Positions 7,157-13,841 are shown, counted from the stretch's first letter. The stretch: DNA of 13,916 bases from Alphaproteobacteria bacterium (GCA_022599995.1 JAHZLG010000309.1:1-13916), one strand, 5' to 3'. Notes: generated by a model from the sequence alone, not told the origin. Numbers and translations: made by a program.

Positions 7157-7385
7157 GCGAGATAATAGCGCAGTTTGGCGAAGCCGAACCAAGCGAATCC
7201 CAGTATTTGGGGCGTTGTATGGAGCGGATCGCAGCGTATCTTACGCCAAAATTGACGTATGCCAATGTGGTTGCGAAATCCCAAAGCAAGCTCTTAGCAT
7301 ATTTAATAAGTCCTGACCCTAGGAGGCTGCCACTCTGTTCGGTCAACAAAACCCCGTCACCGCCCCCTCCCCCTCATCACATTGG

Positions 7386-7419
7386 CAATCGGGGGGCAAT
7401 CGGGGGGCAATCGGGGGGG
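7386..7419. repeat. three 11-bp units with six to seven G each
   Basis: CAATCGGGGGG occurs at 7386-7396 and 7397-7407, and with a seventh G at 7408-7419. A further GGG lies about ten bases on. On the plus strand this gives four G-runs of three or more with short loops, the pattern of a potential G-quadruplex. It lies about 70 bases beyond the cheZ stop. Confidence 0.8.
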
Positions 7420-7472
7420 CAACATCCGTGGGCAAGCAGGACACGGGCGAGTATGGCAACATATCTCCCAAA

Positions 7473-7496
7473 CTCTAGTGGGGACGTGTTCTAGAG
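7473..7496 (-). terminator. weak hairpin at the cheZ stop
   Basis: Reading the minus strand, CTCTAG (7496-7491) and CTAGAG (7478-7473) form a six-base stem with a 12-base loop. The cheZ stop TAG lies within the first arm, and TTT follows the second. The stem is AT-rich and the T-tract short, so it may be only a weak terminator or processing site. Confidence 0.3.
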
Positions 7497-8129
7497 GGGA
7501 CGTGGCCGCTCCAGCACATCGAACAGACGGTCGACCTCTTTCTGTGAAATCCCCGTGTCGCCGCGCCCGATGATGCCCGGGGCATTGTAAGAATCGGTTT
7601 CCCATCGTGCGGAAAGCTCTTCGACGTGACGCCGGCCGATCGACGTGGCCAACCGGTCGACACACTCTTCAACGAATTTCAGAGACAAGATGATGCGAGC
7701 AATGCGCTGTCCCGCGACGTCCTGCAAGGTGCACACCTCAATACCCCGGACGACAAGGTTACGGATGTTCTGTGCCTGCAGCTGCTGTTCGGCATTGTCA
7801 GCCGATGCCTGAAGCGTTGCGGCCTGCTCATTCACCTCTTCGAGCACGCTAATCAGCTCGGCAAAAGCCACATCAGACGAACCAAGCACCGCCTCCAGTT
7901 GCGCCGTCACGTTTTCAAGCAATCCGCGGTTGTTCTGTCGAAGATAAAGCTTCGACACCTCTTTGCGGAGTTTCGCAAAATACTTCAACATATTCGCGAT
8001 TTCGATAACAAGATTCTCTTGGGCCGCGTCAGGCCCTTCGGCCGGCTCTTGGGATAAGGTAACCTTCTCTTCTGCCGTCAGCTTGGGATCTGTGGGCGAA
8101 GAATCAGGGTGTTGCTTGTTCTCTGTCAT
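7491..8129 (-). CDS. cheZ: CheZ-family protein phosphatase (chemotaxis)
   Basis: CheZ speeds dephosphorylation of CheY-P and so resets the flagellar switch. The 212-residue product is mostly helical, with long coiled-coil-like stretches (about 38-165). The central motif LQDVAGQRI (135-143) matches the CheZ active-site block QDLTGQ; Asp137 and Gln141 correspond to E. coli Asp143 and catalytic Gln147. A flexible linker with Gly and Pro follows. The C-terminus, SQKEVDRLFDVL (195-206), resembles the CheY-binding tail of CheZ and the CheY-binding N-terminus of FliM. The open frame extends 23 codons upstream, but ATG 8129 is preferred: the extension is hydrophobic and would begin at the predicted transcription start. 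A promoter lies at 8204-8232. No other chemotaxis gene is in the window, so the partner CheY must be elsewhere. Sequence divergence from enterobacterial CheZ keeps confidence below certainty. Confidence 0.78.
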   Translation of the reverse strand: MTENKQHPDSSPTDPKLTAEEKVTLSQEPAEGPDAAQENLVIEIANMLKYFAKLRKEVSKLYLRQNNRGLLENVTAQLEAVLGSSDVAFAELISVLEEVNEQAATLQASADNAEQQLQAQNIRNLVVRGIEVCTLQDVAGQRIARIILSLKFVEECVDRLATSIGRRHVEELSARWETDSYNAPGIIGRGDTGISQKEVDRLFDVLERPRPL

Positions 8130-8203
8130 GAAACGAAACCTAGGGAGAAGGTGGTAAAACCCAGCGAAAACGAAGAAGCACGCCATAGCATGCACCACTG
8201 CCC

Positions 8204-8232
8204 ATAATATCTACGCATCACAGGACTAACAA
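8204..8232 (-). promoter_or_regulatory. sigma70-like promoter of cheZ
   Basis: On the minus strand TTGTTA (8232-8227), a 17-base spacer and TATTAT (8209-8204) form a near-consensus promoter. Transcription would start near 8197, giving a cheZ leader of about 68 bases. It lies in the 199-base gap between pyrB and cheZ, so cheZ need not depend on pyrB transcription. Confidence 0.6.
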
Positions 8233-8243
8233 GTCATATGACT
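8232..8243. promoter_or_regulatory. 12-bp perfect palindrome abutting the cheZ -35 box
   Basis: AGTCATATGACT is fully self-complementary and overlaps the upstream edge of the cheZ -35 hexamer by one base. The position suits binding by a dimeric activator or repressor. No known regulator consensus is assigned. Confidence 0.45.
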
Positions 8244-8328
8244 GTGAAGCACTAAGATACGTTGCGATTCAAGACACACCAACAGGGCAACAGGGCGACC
8301 GGGCATCGAAGATACCGAGCACAGCAAG

Positions 8329-9387
8329 CTAAACCTTCCAGCTTTTCCAAAGAGGCACAGTTGCTGTCGACTCGACCGCCTCAATCCCCACGCCAAACAC
8401 ATGGAGAAACAACGCCATGCGCGTCGCAATCCCGTTATCCGCCTGCCGAAAGATAGCCACACGAGAATCAATGCTATCCGATATGGCCGGATCGAGATCA
8501 TTGGCCTCGGGACGCCCATCACGCGGCAACGGGTGAAAAATGACCGCATGGGGCAAACAGTGCTGATCTATCATCGAACGAGTCGTGCGGAAGCTGGCCG
8601 GAGGCAAAGTGAACTCGCCGCGATCCGAGAACCGCTCGCGCTGAACCCGCGTGATATAGATGATGTCTGCCATTGCCAATGCCTCGGGGATCGCATCAAC
8701 GACGGTGACACGATGCCCGCGCGCTTTCACCCGTGCCAGCAATTGCGACGGAAGACCAAGAAAATCTGGACTGCACAACACAAAATGCATCGATTCAAAC
8801 CGCATCAACAACCGAATGAGTGAGTGCACCGTCCGACCAAAGTGCAAGTCACCGATGAAGGCAACAGTCGACCCTGCAACCTCACCACCGCGCTGACGCC
8901 GTTGCATGCGGATTGAGTAAAGGTCGAGCAACGACTGCGTCGGGTGCTCGCCACTGCCATCACCGGCGTTGATCACTGGCACCAAACTGCTTTGCGAAAA
9001 CGTGGCTACCTCGCCCTCAGTAGGGTGCCGCAACACGATCACATCGGCGTAGAAGCTCACGACCCGCGCCGTGTCTGCCAGCGTTTCGCCCTTCGCTAGT
9101 GAAGAGAATTGAAAGCCCGTGGTGTCGCGCACGTGCCCGCCTAGCCGGTTGAACGCCGCCCCGAAACTTATCCGCGTGCGGGTACTTGCTTCAAGAAACA
9201 GGTTTACCAAGACAGCCCCGTTCAAGACGTTGCTGACCCGCTGCCCCCGTGCGAAAGGCTGAAGCCGATCGGCAGCATCAAAGATGGCGTCGATCTCGGT
9301 GCCCGACAGAGAATCGATGCTCAGAATATGCGGCAAGGGTGACTCGTTCGGCAAATCAGGCAAGGCGGGATGAGAGGCAGACTGCAC
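8329..9387 (-). CDS. pyrB: aspartate carbamoyltransferase catalytic chain
   Basis: PyrB joins carbamoyl phosphate and aspartate, the committed step of pyrimidine synthesis. Counting from GTG 9387 (352 residues), the carbamoyl-phosphate motif is STRTR at 68-72, with KGET Lys99 and RHP Arg120. HPTQ is at 148-151, the aspartate-site TRVQRER block at 246-252 and HPLPRDGR at 285-292. The sequence follows the E. coli-type catalytic chain (GDLHFGRTVHSL, HPLPR) rather than the form with HPGPMNRG common in alphaproteobacteria. No pyrI regulatory chain is adjacent. The start is uncertain: GTG 9387 has GGAG eight bases upstream, but the frame stays open to 9636. ATG 9504 (GAGG upstream) and ATG 9585 (AGGA upstream) would add 39 or 66 residues unlike the family. 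cheZ lies downstream on the same strand with its own promoter. Confidence 0.9.
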   Translation of the reverse strand: MQSASHPALPDLPNESPLPHILSIDSLSGTEIDAIFDAADRLQPFARGQRVSNVLNGAVLVNLFLEASTRTRISFGAAFNRLGGHVRDTTGFQFSSLAKGETLADTARVVSFYADVIVLRHPTEGEVATFSQSSLVPVINAGDGSGEHPTQSLLDLYSIRMQRRQRGGEVAGSTVAFIGDLHFGRTVHSLIRLLMRFESMHFVLCSPDFLGLPSQLLARVKARGHRVTVVDAIPEALAMADIIYITRVQRERFSDRGEFTLPPASFRTTRSMIDQHCLPHAVIFHPLPRDGRPEANDLDPAISDSIDSRVAIFRQADNGIATRMALFLHVFGVGIEAVESTATVPLWKSWKV

Positions 9388-9687
9388 AGTGGGCACTCCG
9401 ATGGCCAAGAGGGAGGTGATAAGGTAACAGCGAAAAGCAACGATCTGGAAACGAGCATCATGCCACAGGCAGGGGGAAAGCACAAAATCACCCCTGCGCA
9501 ACATGACCTGCCTCGTTCGGGCCTCAGTCACAACAGGCCCAGCAAACACGCAACAGGCGTCATGCACGGCAACGTTGACAGCCATGGCGATCAATCCTAA
9601 AAAAGCGATAGGAAAAACGCGGATCAAAGCAAGCAAACAAAAACACTGTTATCCGACGCGAGTGACGCGAGTACTGTCACCCGCCTT
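9388..9687. other. pyrB upstream region
   Basis: This gap lies between the chosen pyrB start and the 21-bp array. The pyrB frame stays open through most of it (to 9636), so part may encode an N-terminal extension. On the minus strand there are three T-tracts of five or six (9643-9639, 9617-9613, 9604-9599), which would be U-tracts in a pyrB leader. At 9655-9672 the 9-mer GACGCGAGT is tandemly doubled, and GTGAC/GTCAC form a short inverted repeat at 9662-9680. No confident promoter is seen. Confidence 0.5.
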
Positions 9688-9834
9688 GGTGCAACCTAAC
9701 GTTGCATCGGTGCAACCAAACATTGCATTGGTGCAATCTAACGTTGCATCGGTGCAATCTAACGTTGCATCGGTGCAACCAAACATTGCATCGGTGCAAT
9801 CTAACGTTGCATTGGTGCAATCTAACGTTGCATC
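9688..9834. repeat. seven tandem 21-bp hairpin-forming units beside tRNA-Ser
   Basis: Seven head-to-tail 21-bp units fill this block without spacers. Each is GG-TGCAAY-CWAAC-RTTGCA-TY. Units 2 and 5 share the CAAAC/ATTGCA variant. Units 2-4 and 5-7 form a higher-order 63-bp duplication differing only at unit-terminal bases. The RTTGCA of each unit can pair with the TGCAAY of the next across a TCGG or TTGG loop. The array ends eight bases before the tRNA-Ser gene. Confidence 0.95.
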
Positions 9835-9842
9835 CCTGCCCT

Positions 9843-9933
9843 GGAGAGATGGCCGAGTGGTTTAAGGCGCACGCCTGGAAAGCGTGTTGGGGTGAATAGC
9901 TTCACGCGGGTTCGAATCCCGCTCTCTCCGCCA
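9843..9933 (+). tRNA. tRNA-Ser(GGA)
   Basis: A full serine cloverleaf is visible. The acceptor arm is GGAGAGA (9843-9849) with TCTCTCC (9923-9929), discriminator G9930 and encoded CCA at 9931-9933. The anticodon stem is CACGC/GCGTG with loop CTGGAAA, giving anticodon GGA, which reads UCC and UCU. A long variable arm and the T loop GTTCGAATC follow. The length of 88 bases plus CCA is typical of a class II tRNA. The first promoter-sized stretch upstream is occupied by the 21-bp repeats. Confidence 0.97.
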
Positions 9934-9963
9934 CCGGCCCACGGTGGCCAGTTGTCACTTTTT
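9930..9963 (+). terminator. possible terminator overlapping the tRNA 3' end
   Basis: GCCACCG (9930-9936) pairs with CGGTGGC (9942-9948) around GCCCA, and a TTTTT run ends at 9963. The first arm includes the discriminator base and CCA of the tRNA. The T-run is about ten bases from the stem, farther than ideal, so termination is only possible. Confidence 0.35.
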
Positions 9964-10023
9964 GCCACAACCGTAACCGTGCGTCCGGTCGCATGCACGA
10001 CGACCATCCGCTTGCGATAGCGG

Positions 10024-11349
10024 ATGCCGCGCCCTTCTCCCATTGCGGAAGTACCCCTCTTCATGGCCTATCACTACCTTTCGGGGACTCCGCTCGCCGG
10101 CATTCGACCGCGGACATTGCACCCCGAATCCAATCTCACCGTGATCTTCTGCGGGTTGGCCATGGGAATGGTGGCCATCGGGGCGGATGCTGTCTTGCCC
10201 GTCCTCGACCATATGGGGGCTGCTTTCGGGGTGGATGTCGTCGTGGCAACGCAAATCTTTACCATCTTCTTGATCGGCTTCGGAGTCGGGCAACTGCTGC
10301 TTGGGAGCATGTCCGACCAATATGGCCGCAAACCAACCCTCGGATTAGGAACCGTGCTGTACATTGGGGGTTGTTTCCTCTGCCTGTATGCCCCCGAGCT
10401 CGATCGGTGGTTGCAGGGCGTTGTCGAGGGGCAACACGGATTCACAATCCTCATCGTCGGTCGCGCCCTGCAAGGCGTTGGGTGTGCGGCGGGGGCCGTG
10501 ATCTCCCGAGCGATGCTGCGCGATCTCTACCGCGGCAATGCGCTGGCGGCCAAACTTGCGATGGCCATTTGGATTTTCTCCCTCGCCCCCATCCTCGCGC
10601 CGACGATCGGTGCCGTCGCTAGTGCGCTCGGCACATGGCAATATGCGGTGGTCGGGCAACTGATCTATGGCGTGATCATGCTGGCCTTCTGGTTCTTTAT
10701 CCCCGAAACCAACGGACAAAAAAATGCCAAGGCCCTGTCGATAAGGCATTTCTGGTTCGGAACCAAAGAGGTCTTGCAACACCGAGTGGCGCGTAATTTT
10801 CTGTTCATTGCTATCTCAGGGATGATGTCGCTCATCCTTATCCTTGGGCAACTCCCCTTGGTGATGAGTGTCAATTTTGGCGCGATCGGATCGCATCTTG
10901 CCCTGATTCTGGCAGCACACGGTGTCGCCATCTTTCTCGGGCAATTTGTGAACCGCTGGCTGATCAAGCACCAAGGAGCACGACAAGCAGCCCTCGCCGG
11001 AAGCGCAGTGATGTTTCTCCCCATGTTGGTCATGTTGGTGGTGTCCGTCCAACTGCCCCAGCTGGTAAGCCCGTTGCTGATCGGTGGTTGCTTTTTCGTC
11101 TTTGCCCTAGGGCACATGTCCTTGATCAGTAACTGCACTGCCCTCGCCCTCGAGCCGTTTGGGGATAAGGCCGGGCTTGTCACCGCCTTGGTGGGGTTCT
11201 TCGGCACCGTTGTCACCTCGATCTCCACCTTGATCCTCACCCCCATCCTTGCCGGCAATCTCTTCTCGTGGGCACTTTGCCTGACCATCATTAGCAGTGC
11301 GAGCCTTGTCGCCATGCTGTTCGTGCGCGACTACGACCACCCTGCGTGA
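10024..11349 (+). CDS. MFS drug exporter, Bcr/CflA family
   Basis: This is an inner-membrane proton-driven exporter; the family includes bicyclomycin and chloramphenicol resistance proteins. The 441-residue product has about 12 hydrophobic segments beginning near residue 37. The loop 2-3 signature GSMSDQYGRKP (94-104) is the MFS motif A. GRALQGVGCAAGAVISRAMLRDLY (from residue 146) is the block characteristic of the Bcr/CflA branch. The central loop after helix 6 is basic, and no domain is missing. A substrate cannot be named from sequence. ATG 10024 is the longest start; ATG 10063 is an alternative with GGAAG at 10047-10051 and gives a more typical short cytosolic lead. It stands alone on the plus strand after the tRNA, with a 236-base gap before the rhomboid gene. 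Confidence 0.9.
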   Translation: MPRPSPIAEVPLFMAYHYLSGTPLAGIRPRTLHPESNLTVIFCGLAMGMVAIGADAVLPVLDHMGAAFGVDVVVATQIFTIFLIGFGVGQLLLGSMSDQYGRKPTLGLGTVLYIGGCFLCLYAPELDRWLQGVVEGQHGFTILIVGRALQGVGCAAGAVISRAMLRDLYRGNALAAKLAMAIWIFSLAPILAPTIGAVASALGTWQYAVVGQLIYGVIMLAFWFFIPETNGQKNAKALSIRHFWFGTKEVLQHRVARNFLFIAISGMMSLILILGQLPLVMSVNFGAIGSHLALILAAHGVAIFLGQFVNRWLIKHQGARQAALAGSAVMFLPMLVMLVVSVQLPQLVSPLLIGGCFFVFALGHMSLISNCTALALEPFGDKAGLVTALVGFFGTVVTSISTLILTPILAGNLFSWALCLTIISSASLVAMLFVRDYDHPA

Positions 11350-11385
11350 ATCCAACATTCTCCGCAAACGCTCCCACGCGCGCCA

Positions 11386-11437
11386 TAGAACATCAACCTG
11401 AGACACCAACCTAGAACAGCAACCTGAGACACCAACA
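11386..11437. repeat. 26-bp direct repeat downstream of the MFS gene
   Basis: Two adjacent 26-bp copies (11386-11411 and 11412-11437), each starting TAGAACA and containing CAACCTGAGACACCAAC, differ at two bases. A shortened echo, GGACACCAAC, follows at about 11440. The rest of the 236-base gap to the rhomboid gene shows no clear promoter or terminator. Confidence 0.8.
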
Positions 11438-11585
11438 AAGGACACCAACAAATGTGGCGGGGGTGACGAGGGTGACCTCCGAAAACTGACTGCACTGACA
11501 CCACGAGGGCTTAAGTCTCTGGACAGACATCGAGCAGGAACAGAGCAGATGCAAAACAGTTGGAAAACGCATATGGTGACGCGTC

Positions 11586-12290
11586 ATGATCCCGATTCAC
11601 GATTCAAATTACGCCCCCGGGGTGCCCTATGTGACATGGGGCATCATAGGGGTTTGTTTTTTTGTGTTGCTGGGTCTCTCGGAACACCAGCAACCGGAGC
11701 TTTTTTACTACACCTATGGCGTGGTTCCAGAAGTCCTGCTGGCAGGGGCTACCCTACGTCCCGACTTGCATTTCACCCCCGAGGCGTTCTATGGCGTGAC
11801 CTTGGCAACCTCGGTATTTGTGCATGGCGGATGGGCACACCTGATCGGCAACATGATCTTTTTATGGATATTTGGCGACAACGTAGAATCCGCCACTGGG
11901 CACGGCAAATTCCTGATTTTCTTTCTGGCGTGCGGGATAGCCGCCAGCCTGATTCACGCCACGACCGCCCTTAACACGGAATCAGCACACCTGCCACTTG
12001 TCGGGGCTAGCGGCGCAATCAGCGGCGTTGTGGGTGCCTATCTCTTGCTCTGGCCGCGGGCGTGGCTGTGGGTGTGGGTCGGCATTCCAATCAAATTGCC
12101 CGCCTTCTTGATCATTGCGTTCTGGGCGGGCATCCAAGTAACCAACGCCACCAACGCTATCGGCGGAGGCGTCGCATGGTGGGCACACGTCGGAGGGTTT
12201 GTGGTCGGCATTATCCTCATTCCGTTCGTGAAAAAGCCCTATGTGCCGTGGCTGTCGCGCGGGGTCAAAAGAGACCATACCACGCCATGA
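11586..12290 (+). CDS. rhomboid family intramembrane serine protease
   Basis: Rhomboids cut transmembrane substrates within the inner membrane using a Ser-His dyad. The 234-residue protein has the expected set of hydrophobic helices. Catalytic Ser142 lies in GASGAISG (140-147) and the partner His201 in AWWAHVGGF (197-205). The oxyanion-site His/Asn pair in HGGWAHLIGNM is His85 and Asn89. All key residues are therefore present and the enzyme should be active. The N-terminus is short and cytosolic, as in many bacterial rhomboids. ATG 11586 is preceded by GGTGA at 11575-11579, a modest ribosome site. Its stop overlaps the MATE gene start by four bases (ATGA, 12287-12290), indicating translational coupling; a functional link between the two is not known. 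Confidence 0.93.
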   Translation: MIPIHDSNYAPGVPYVTWGIIGVCFFVLLGLSEHQQPELFYYTYGVVPEVLLAGATLRPDLHFTPEAFYGVTLATSVFVHGGWAHLIGNMIFLWIFGDNVESATGHGKFLIFFLACGIAASLIHATTALNTESAHLPLVGASGAISGVVGAYLLLWPRAWLWVWVGIPIKLPAFLIIAFWAGIQVTNATNAIGGGVAWWAHVGGFVVGIILIPFVKKPYVPWLSRGVKRDHTTP

Positions 12291-13747
12291 AACCATCGCT
12301 GCTTGCACCAACACGGGCAACCATTCGACGCGATATTGTTGTTTTTTGCCTTCCTGTTCTGGTCTCGAATCTCACCGTGCCGTTGGTCGGGGCCGTTGAT
12401 ACGGCGATTGCAGGGCATTTGCCCGCCTCTTCCTCCGAGTTGGTCGCGGCTGCCATCGGCGGTGTCGGGCTGGCCGGCGTGCTGTTCGGGCTGGTGTTCT
12501 GGACATTCGGCTTTTTGCGGATGTCAGCGACCGGGCTCACTGCCCAAGCCGTGGGCATTGGCGATGAGTCGCGCTCCTCGGTGGTGTTTGGTCGCGGGCT
12601 GGTGATCGCCGTGCTGTGCGGTGGGCTGATCCTGGTGCTGTTTCCTTACGTCTTGCCGGTGATTCTTGACGCCCAAGCCGCCGAGTCCGATGCCCGAAAC
12701 GTAACCGCTACCTATGCCGAGACGCGCGTCTGGAGCTCCCCGGCCGTCCTTGTGAACCACGTCTTGGTCGGGCGCTTTTTCGGTCTGGGCAATGCGCGGC
12801 AGGCGATGGTGCACCAAATTGCCATCAACCTTACAAACATTGCGCTGAATTACCTCTTTGCCATCGAGCTCGGCTGGGGGATTTTCGGCATTGCCCTCGG
12901 CACGGTGGTGGCAGACTATCTCGGCGTCGGGGTGGGATTGTTGCTCCTTTCGCAGAAGGGCTGGCCGGTGCGCGTGCCCCTCGCAAGGATTGCGCGCAAT
13001 TGGGGGGAATTTCTCCAGCTGAATTCCGACATTATGCTGCGCACTTTGGCGTTGCTGGCGGCTTATTTTCTGTTCAATCGCGAGTCGGCGCAACTCGGCA
13101 CCGAATTCTTGGCCGCCAATGCCATCATCTTGCAATTTCTCTCGCTCACGGCATTTGGGCTCGATGGCATTGCCTTTGCGATGGAGTCCATGGTGGGACG
13201 CGTGTGGGGGCGCATCAACCAGCATCAAGACAACGATGACAAAGCCGGTGGCAACGACCATGTGAGAGATGAGAGTGATTCGTCTCAGTCGACGGAGACC
13301 ACCAATCGCAAACAAAACCGCGACCGTGCGTGGGCCGAGCTAGCAATCGTGATCAAAGAGGGGCACTTGATTGCCGCCATCGTTGCCTGCGGGTTTTCCC
13401 TGCTGTTCTGGTTGTTTGGCGATGTCTTCGTGCGCCTGTTCACCGACGATGCTTTCGTGCAGTCGATGGTGGCGCGTTACTGGGTGTGGCTTGTGTTTCT
13501 CCCGATAACGGGGGTCTGGTGCTGGACATGGGATGGTATCTTTTTTGGTGCTGCTTTGGGGCGACTCGCTCGGAATTCCATGCTGATTGTGATGGTGGTT
13601 TTTGTCTTGCTGATCATCTTGGTCGAACAACTGTCGTGGGGAAATGATGGGCTCTGGATAGCGTATCACGTGTTCTCGCTTGGGAGAGGACTCGCCCTCT
13701 GGGTTGCTTGGCGATGGGTTGTTGTGCCGAAACATCGCGCATCATGA
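12287..13747 (+). CDS. MATE family efflux transporter (DinF-like)
   Basis: This is a cation-coupled multidrug and toxin extrusion transporter of the inner membrane, DinF-like branch. From ATG 12287 it has 486 residues and about 12 hydrophobic helices in two halves. The N-half contains the family start VSNLTVPLVGAVDTAIAGHL (26-45) and the GLTAQAVG segment (83-90). The second half begins near FLQLNSDIMLRTLAL (242-256), with AMESMVGRVWG (298-308) and the late motif WDGIFFGA (415-422). Between GRVWG and the next helix, where relatives have a short loop such as GRxxGAGD, lies a hydrophilic Asn/Asp/Ser/Thr/Arg-rich insert (about 311-347). ATG 12287 overlaps the rhomboid stop. The open frame continues upstream inside the rhomboid gene but has no MATE similarity there. 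No substrate is inferable. Confidence 0.92.
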   Translation: MKPSLLAPTRATIRRDIVVFCLPVLVSNLTVPLVGAVDTAIAGHLPASSSELVAAAIGGVGLAGVLFGLVFWTFGFLRMSATGLTAQAVGIGDESRSSVVFGRGLVIAVLCGGLILVLFPYVLPVILDAQAAESDARNVTATYAETRVWSSPAVLVNHVLVGRFFGLGNARQAMVHQIAINLTNIALNYLFAIELGWGIFGIALGTVVADYLGVGVGLLLLSQKGWPVRVPLARIARNWGEFLQLNSDIMLRTLALLAAYFLFNRESAQLGTEFLAANAIILQFLSLTAFGLDGIAFAMESMVGRVWGRINQHQDNDDKAGGNDHVRDESDSSQSTETTNRKQNRDRAWAELAIVIKEGHLIAAIVACGFSLLFWLFGDVFVRLFTDDAFVQSMVARYWVWLVFLPITGVWCWTWDGIFFGAALGRLARNSMLIVMVVFVLLIILVEQLSWGNDGLWIAYHVFSLGRGLALWVAWRWVVVPKHRAS

Positions 13748-13786
13748 GACTCTTGCGTCGTGTGACCTGAAGCAGCAGTCGATGGG

Positions 13787-13800
13787 GTTTCACGTGAAAC
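13787..13800. promoter_or_regulatory. parS centromere site 1
   Basis: GTTTCACGTGAAAC is the exact core of the universal chromosomal parS palindrome bound by ParB. The outermost bases are G and G rather than the usual T and A. It lies 39 bases after the MATE gene stop. Confidence 0.92.
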
Positions 13801-13841
13801 GCGCAGTGCCTCGCCCACGACAAGGCACAACGGTCAAAGGG

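Larger units (their letters stand above)
7079..7490. other. gene-free region between tsaC and cheZ
   Basis: No convincing gene is present in these 412 bases. They hold the tsaC terminator (7133-7156), a lower-GC segment bounded by the 9-bp direct repeat TCCTGACCC at 7084-7092 and 7311-7319, the G-run repeat at 7386-7419, and a hairpin at 7473-7496 that includes the cheZ stop codon. Open frames on both strands here lack a supported start or family similarity. Confidence 0.6.

Noticed and set aside
7207..7318. Plus-strand peptide with LTPKLTYANVVA, like the lead of some actinobacterial exported proteins
   Set aside because: The match is about 12 residues, nothing follows that fits such a protein, and the frame runs on into the G-run repeat; chance is more likely.
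7044..7349. 101-residue minus-strand open frame
   Set aside because: It overlaps the end of tsaC and runs through its terminator hairpin; no recognisable family and no ribosome site.
9688..9834. CRISPR-like array
   Set aside because: The units are directly adjacent with no unique spacers, and no cas gene is present.
9503..9865. Plus-strand open frame with heptapeptide repeats (VQPNVAS-like)
   Set aside because: It exists because a 21-bp unit keeps all frames open. It ends inside the tRNA and its first part is antisense to pyrB upstream sequence; no start site or family supports it.
12062..12286. Longer start for the MATE gene inside the rhomboid gene
   Set aside because: The 75 upstream codons give basic, non-MATE sequence in another frame of rhomboid; ATG 12287 matches the family start and the ATGA overlap.
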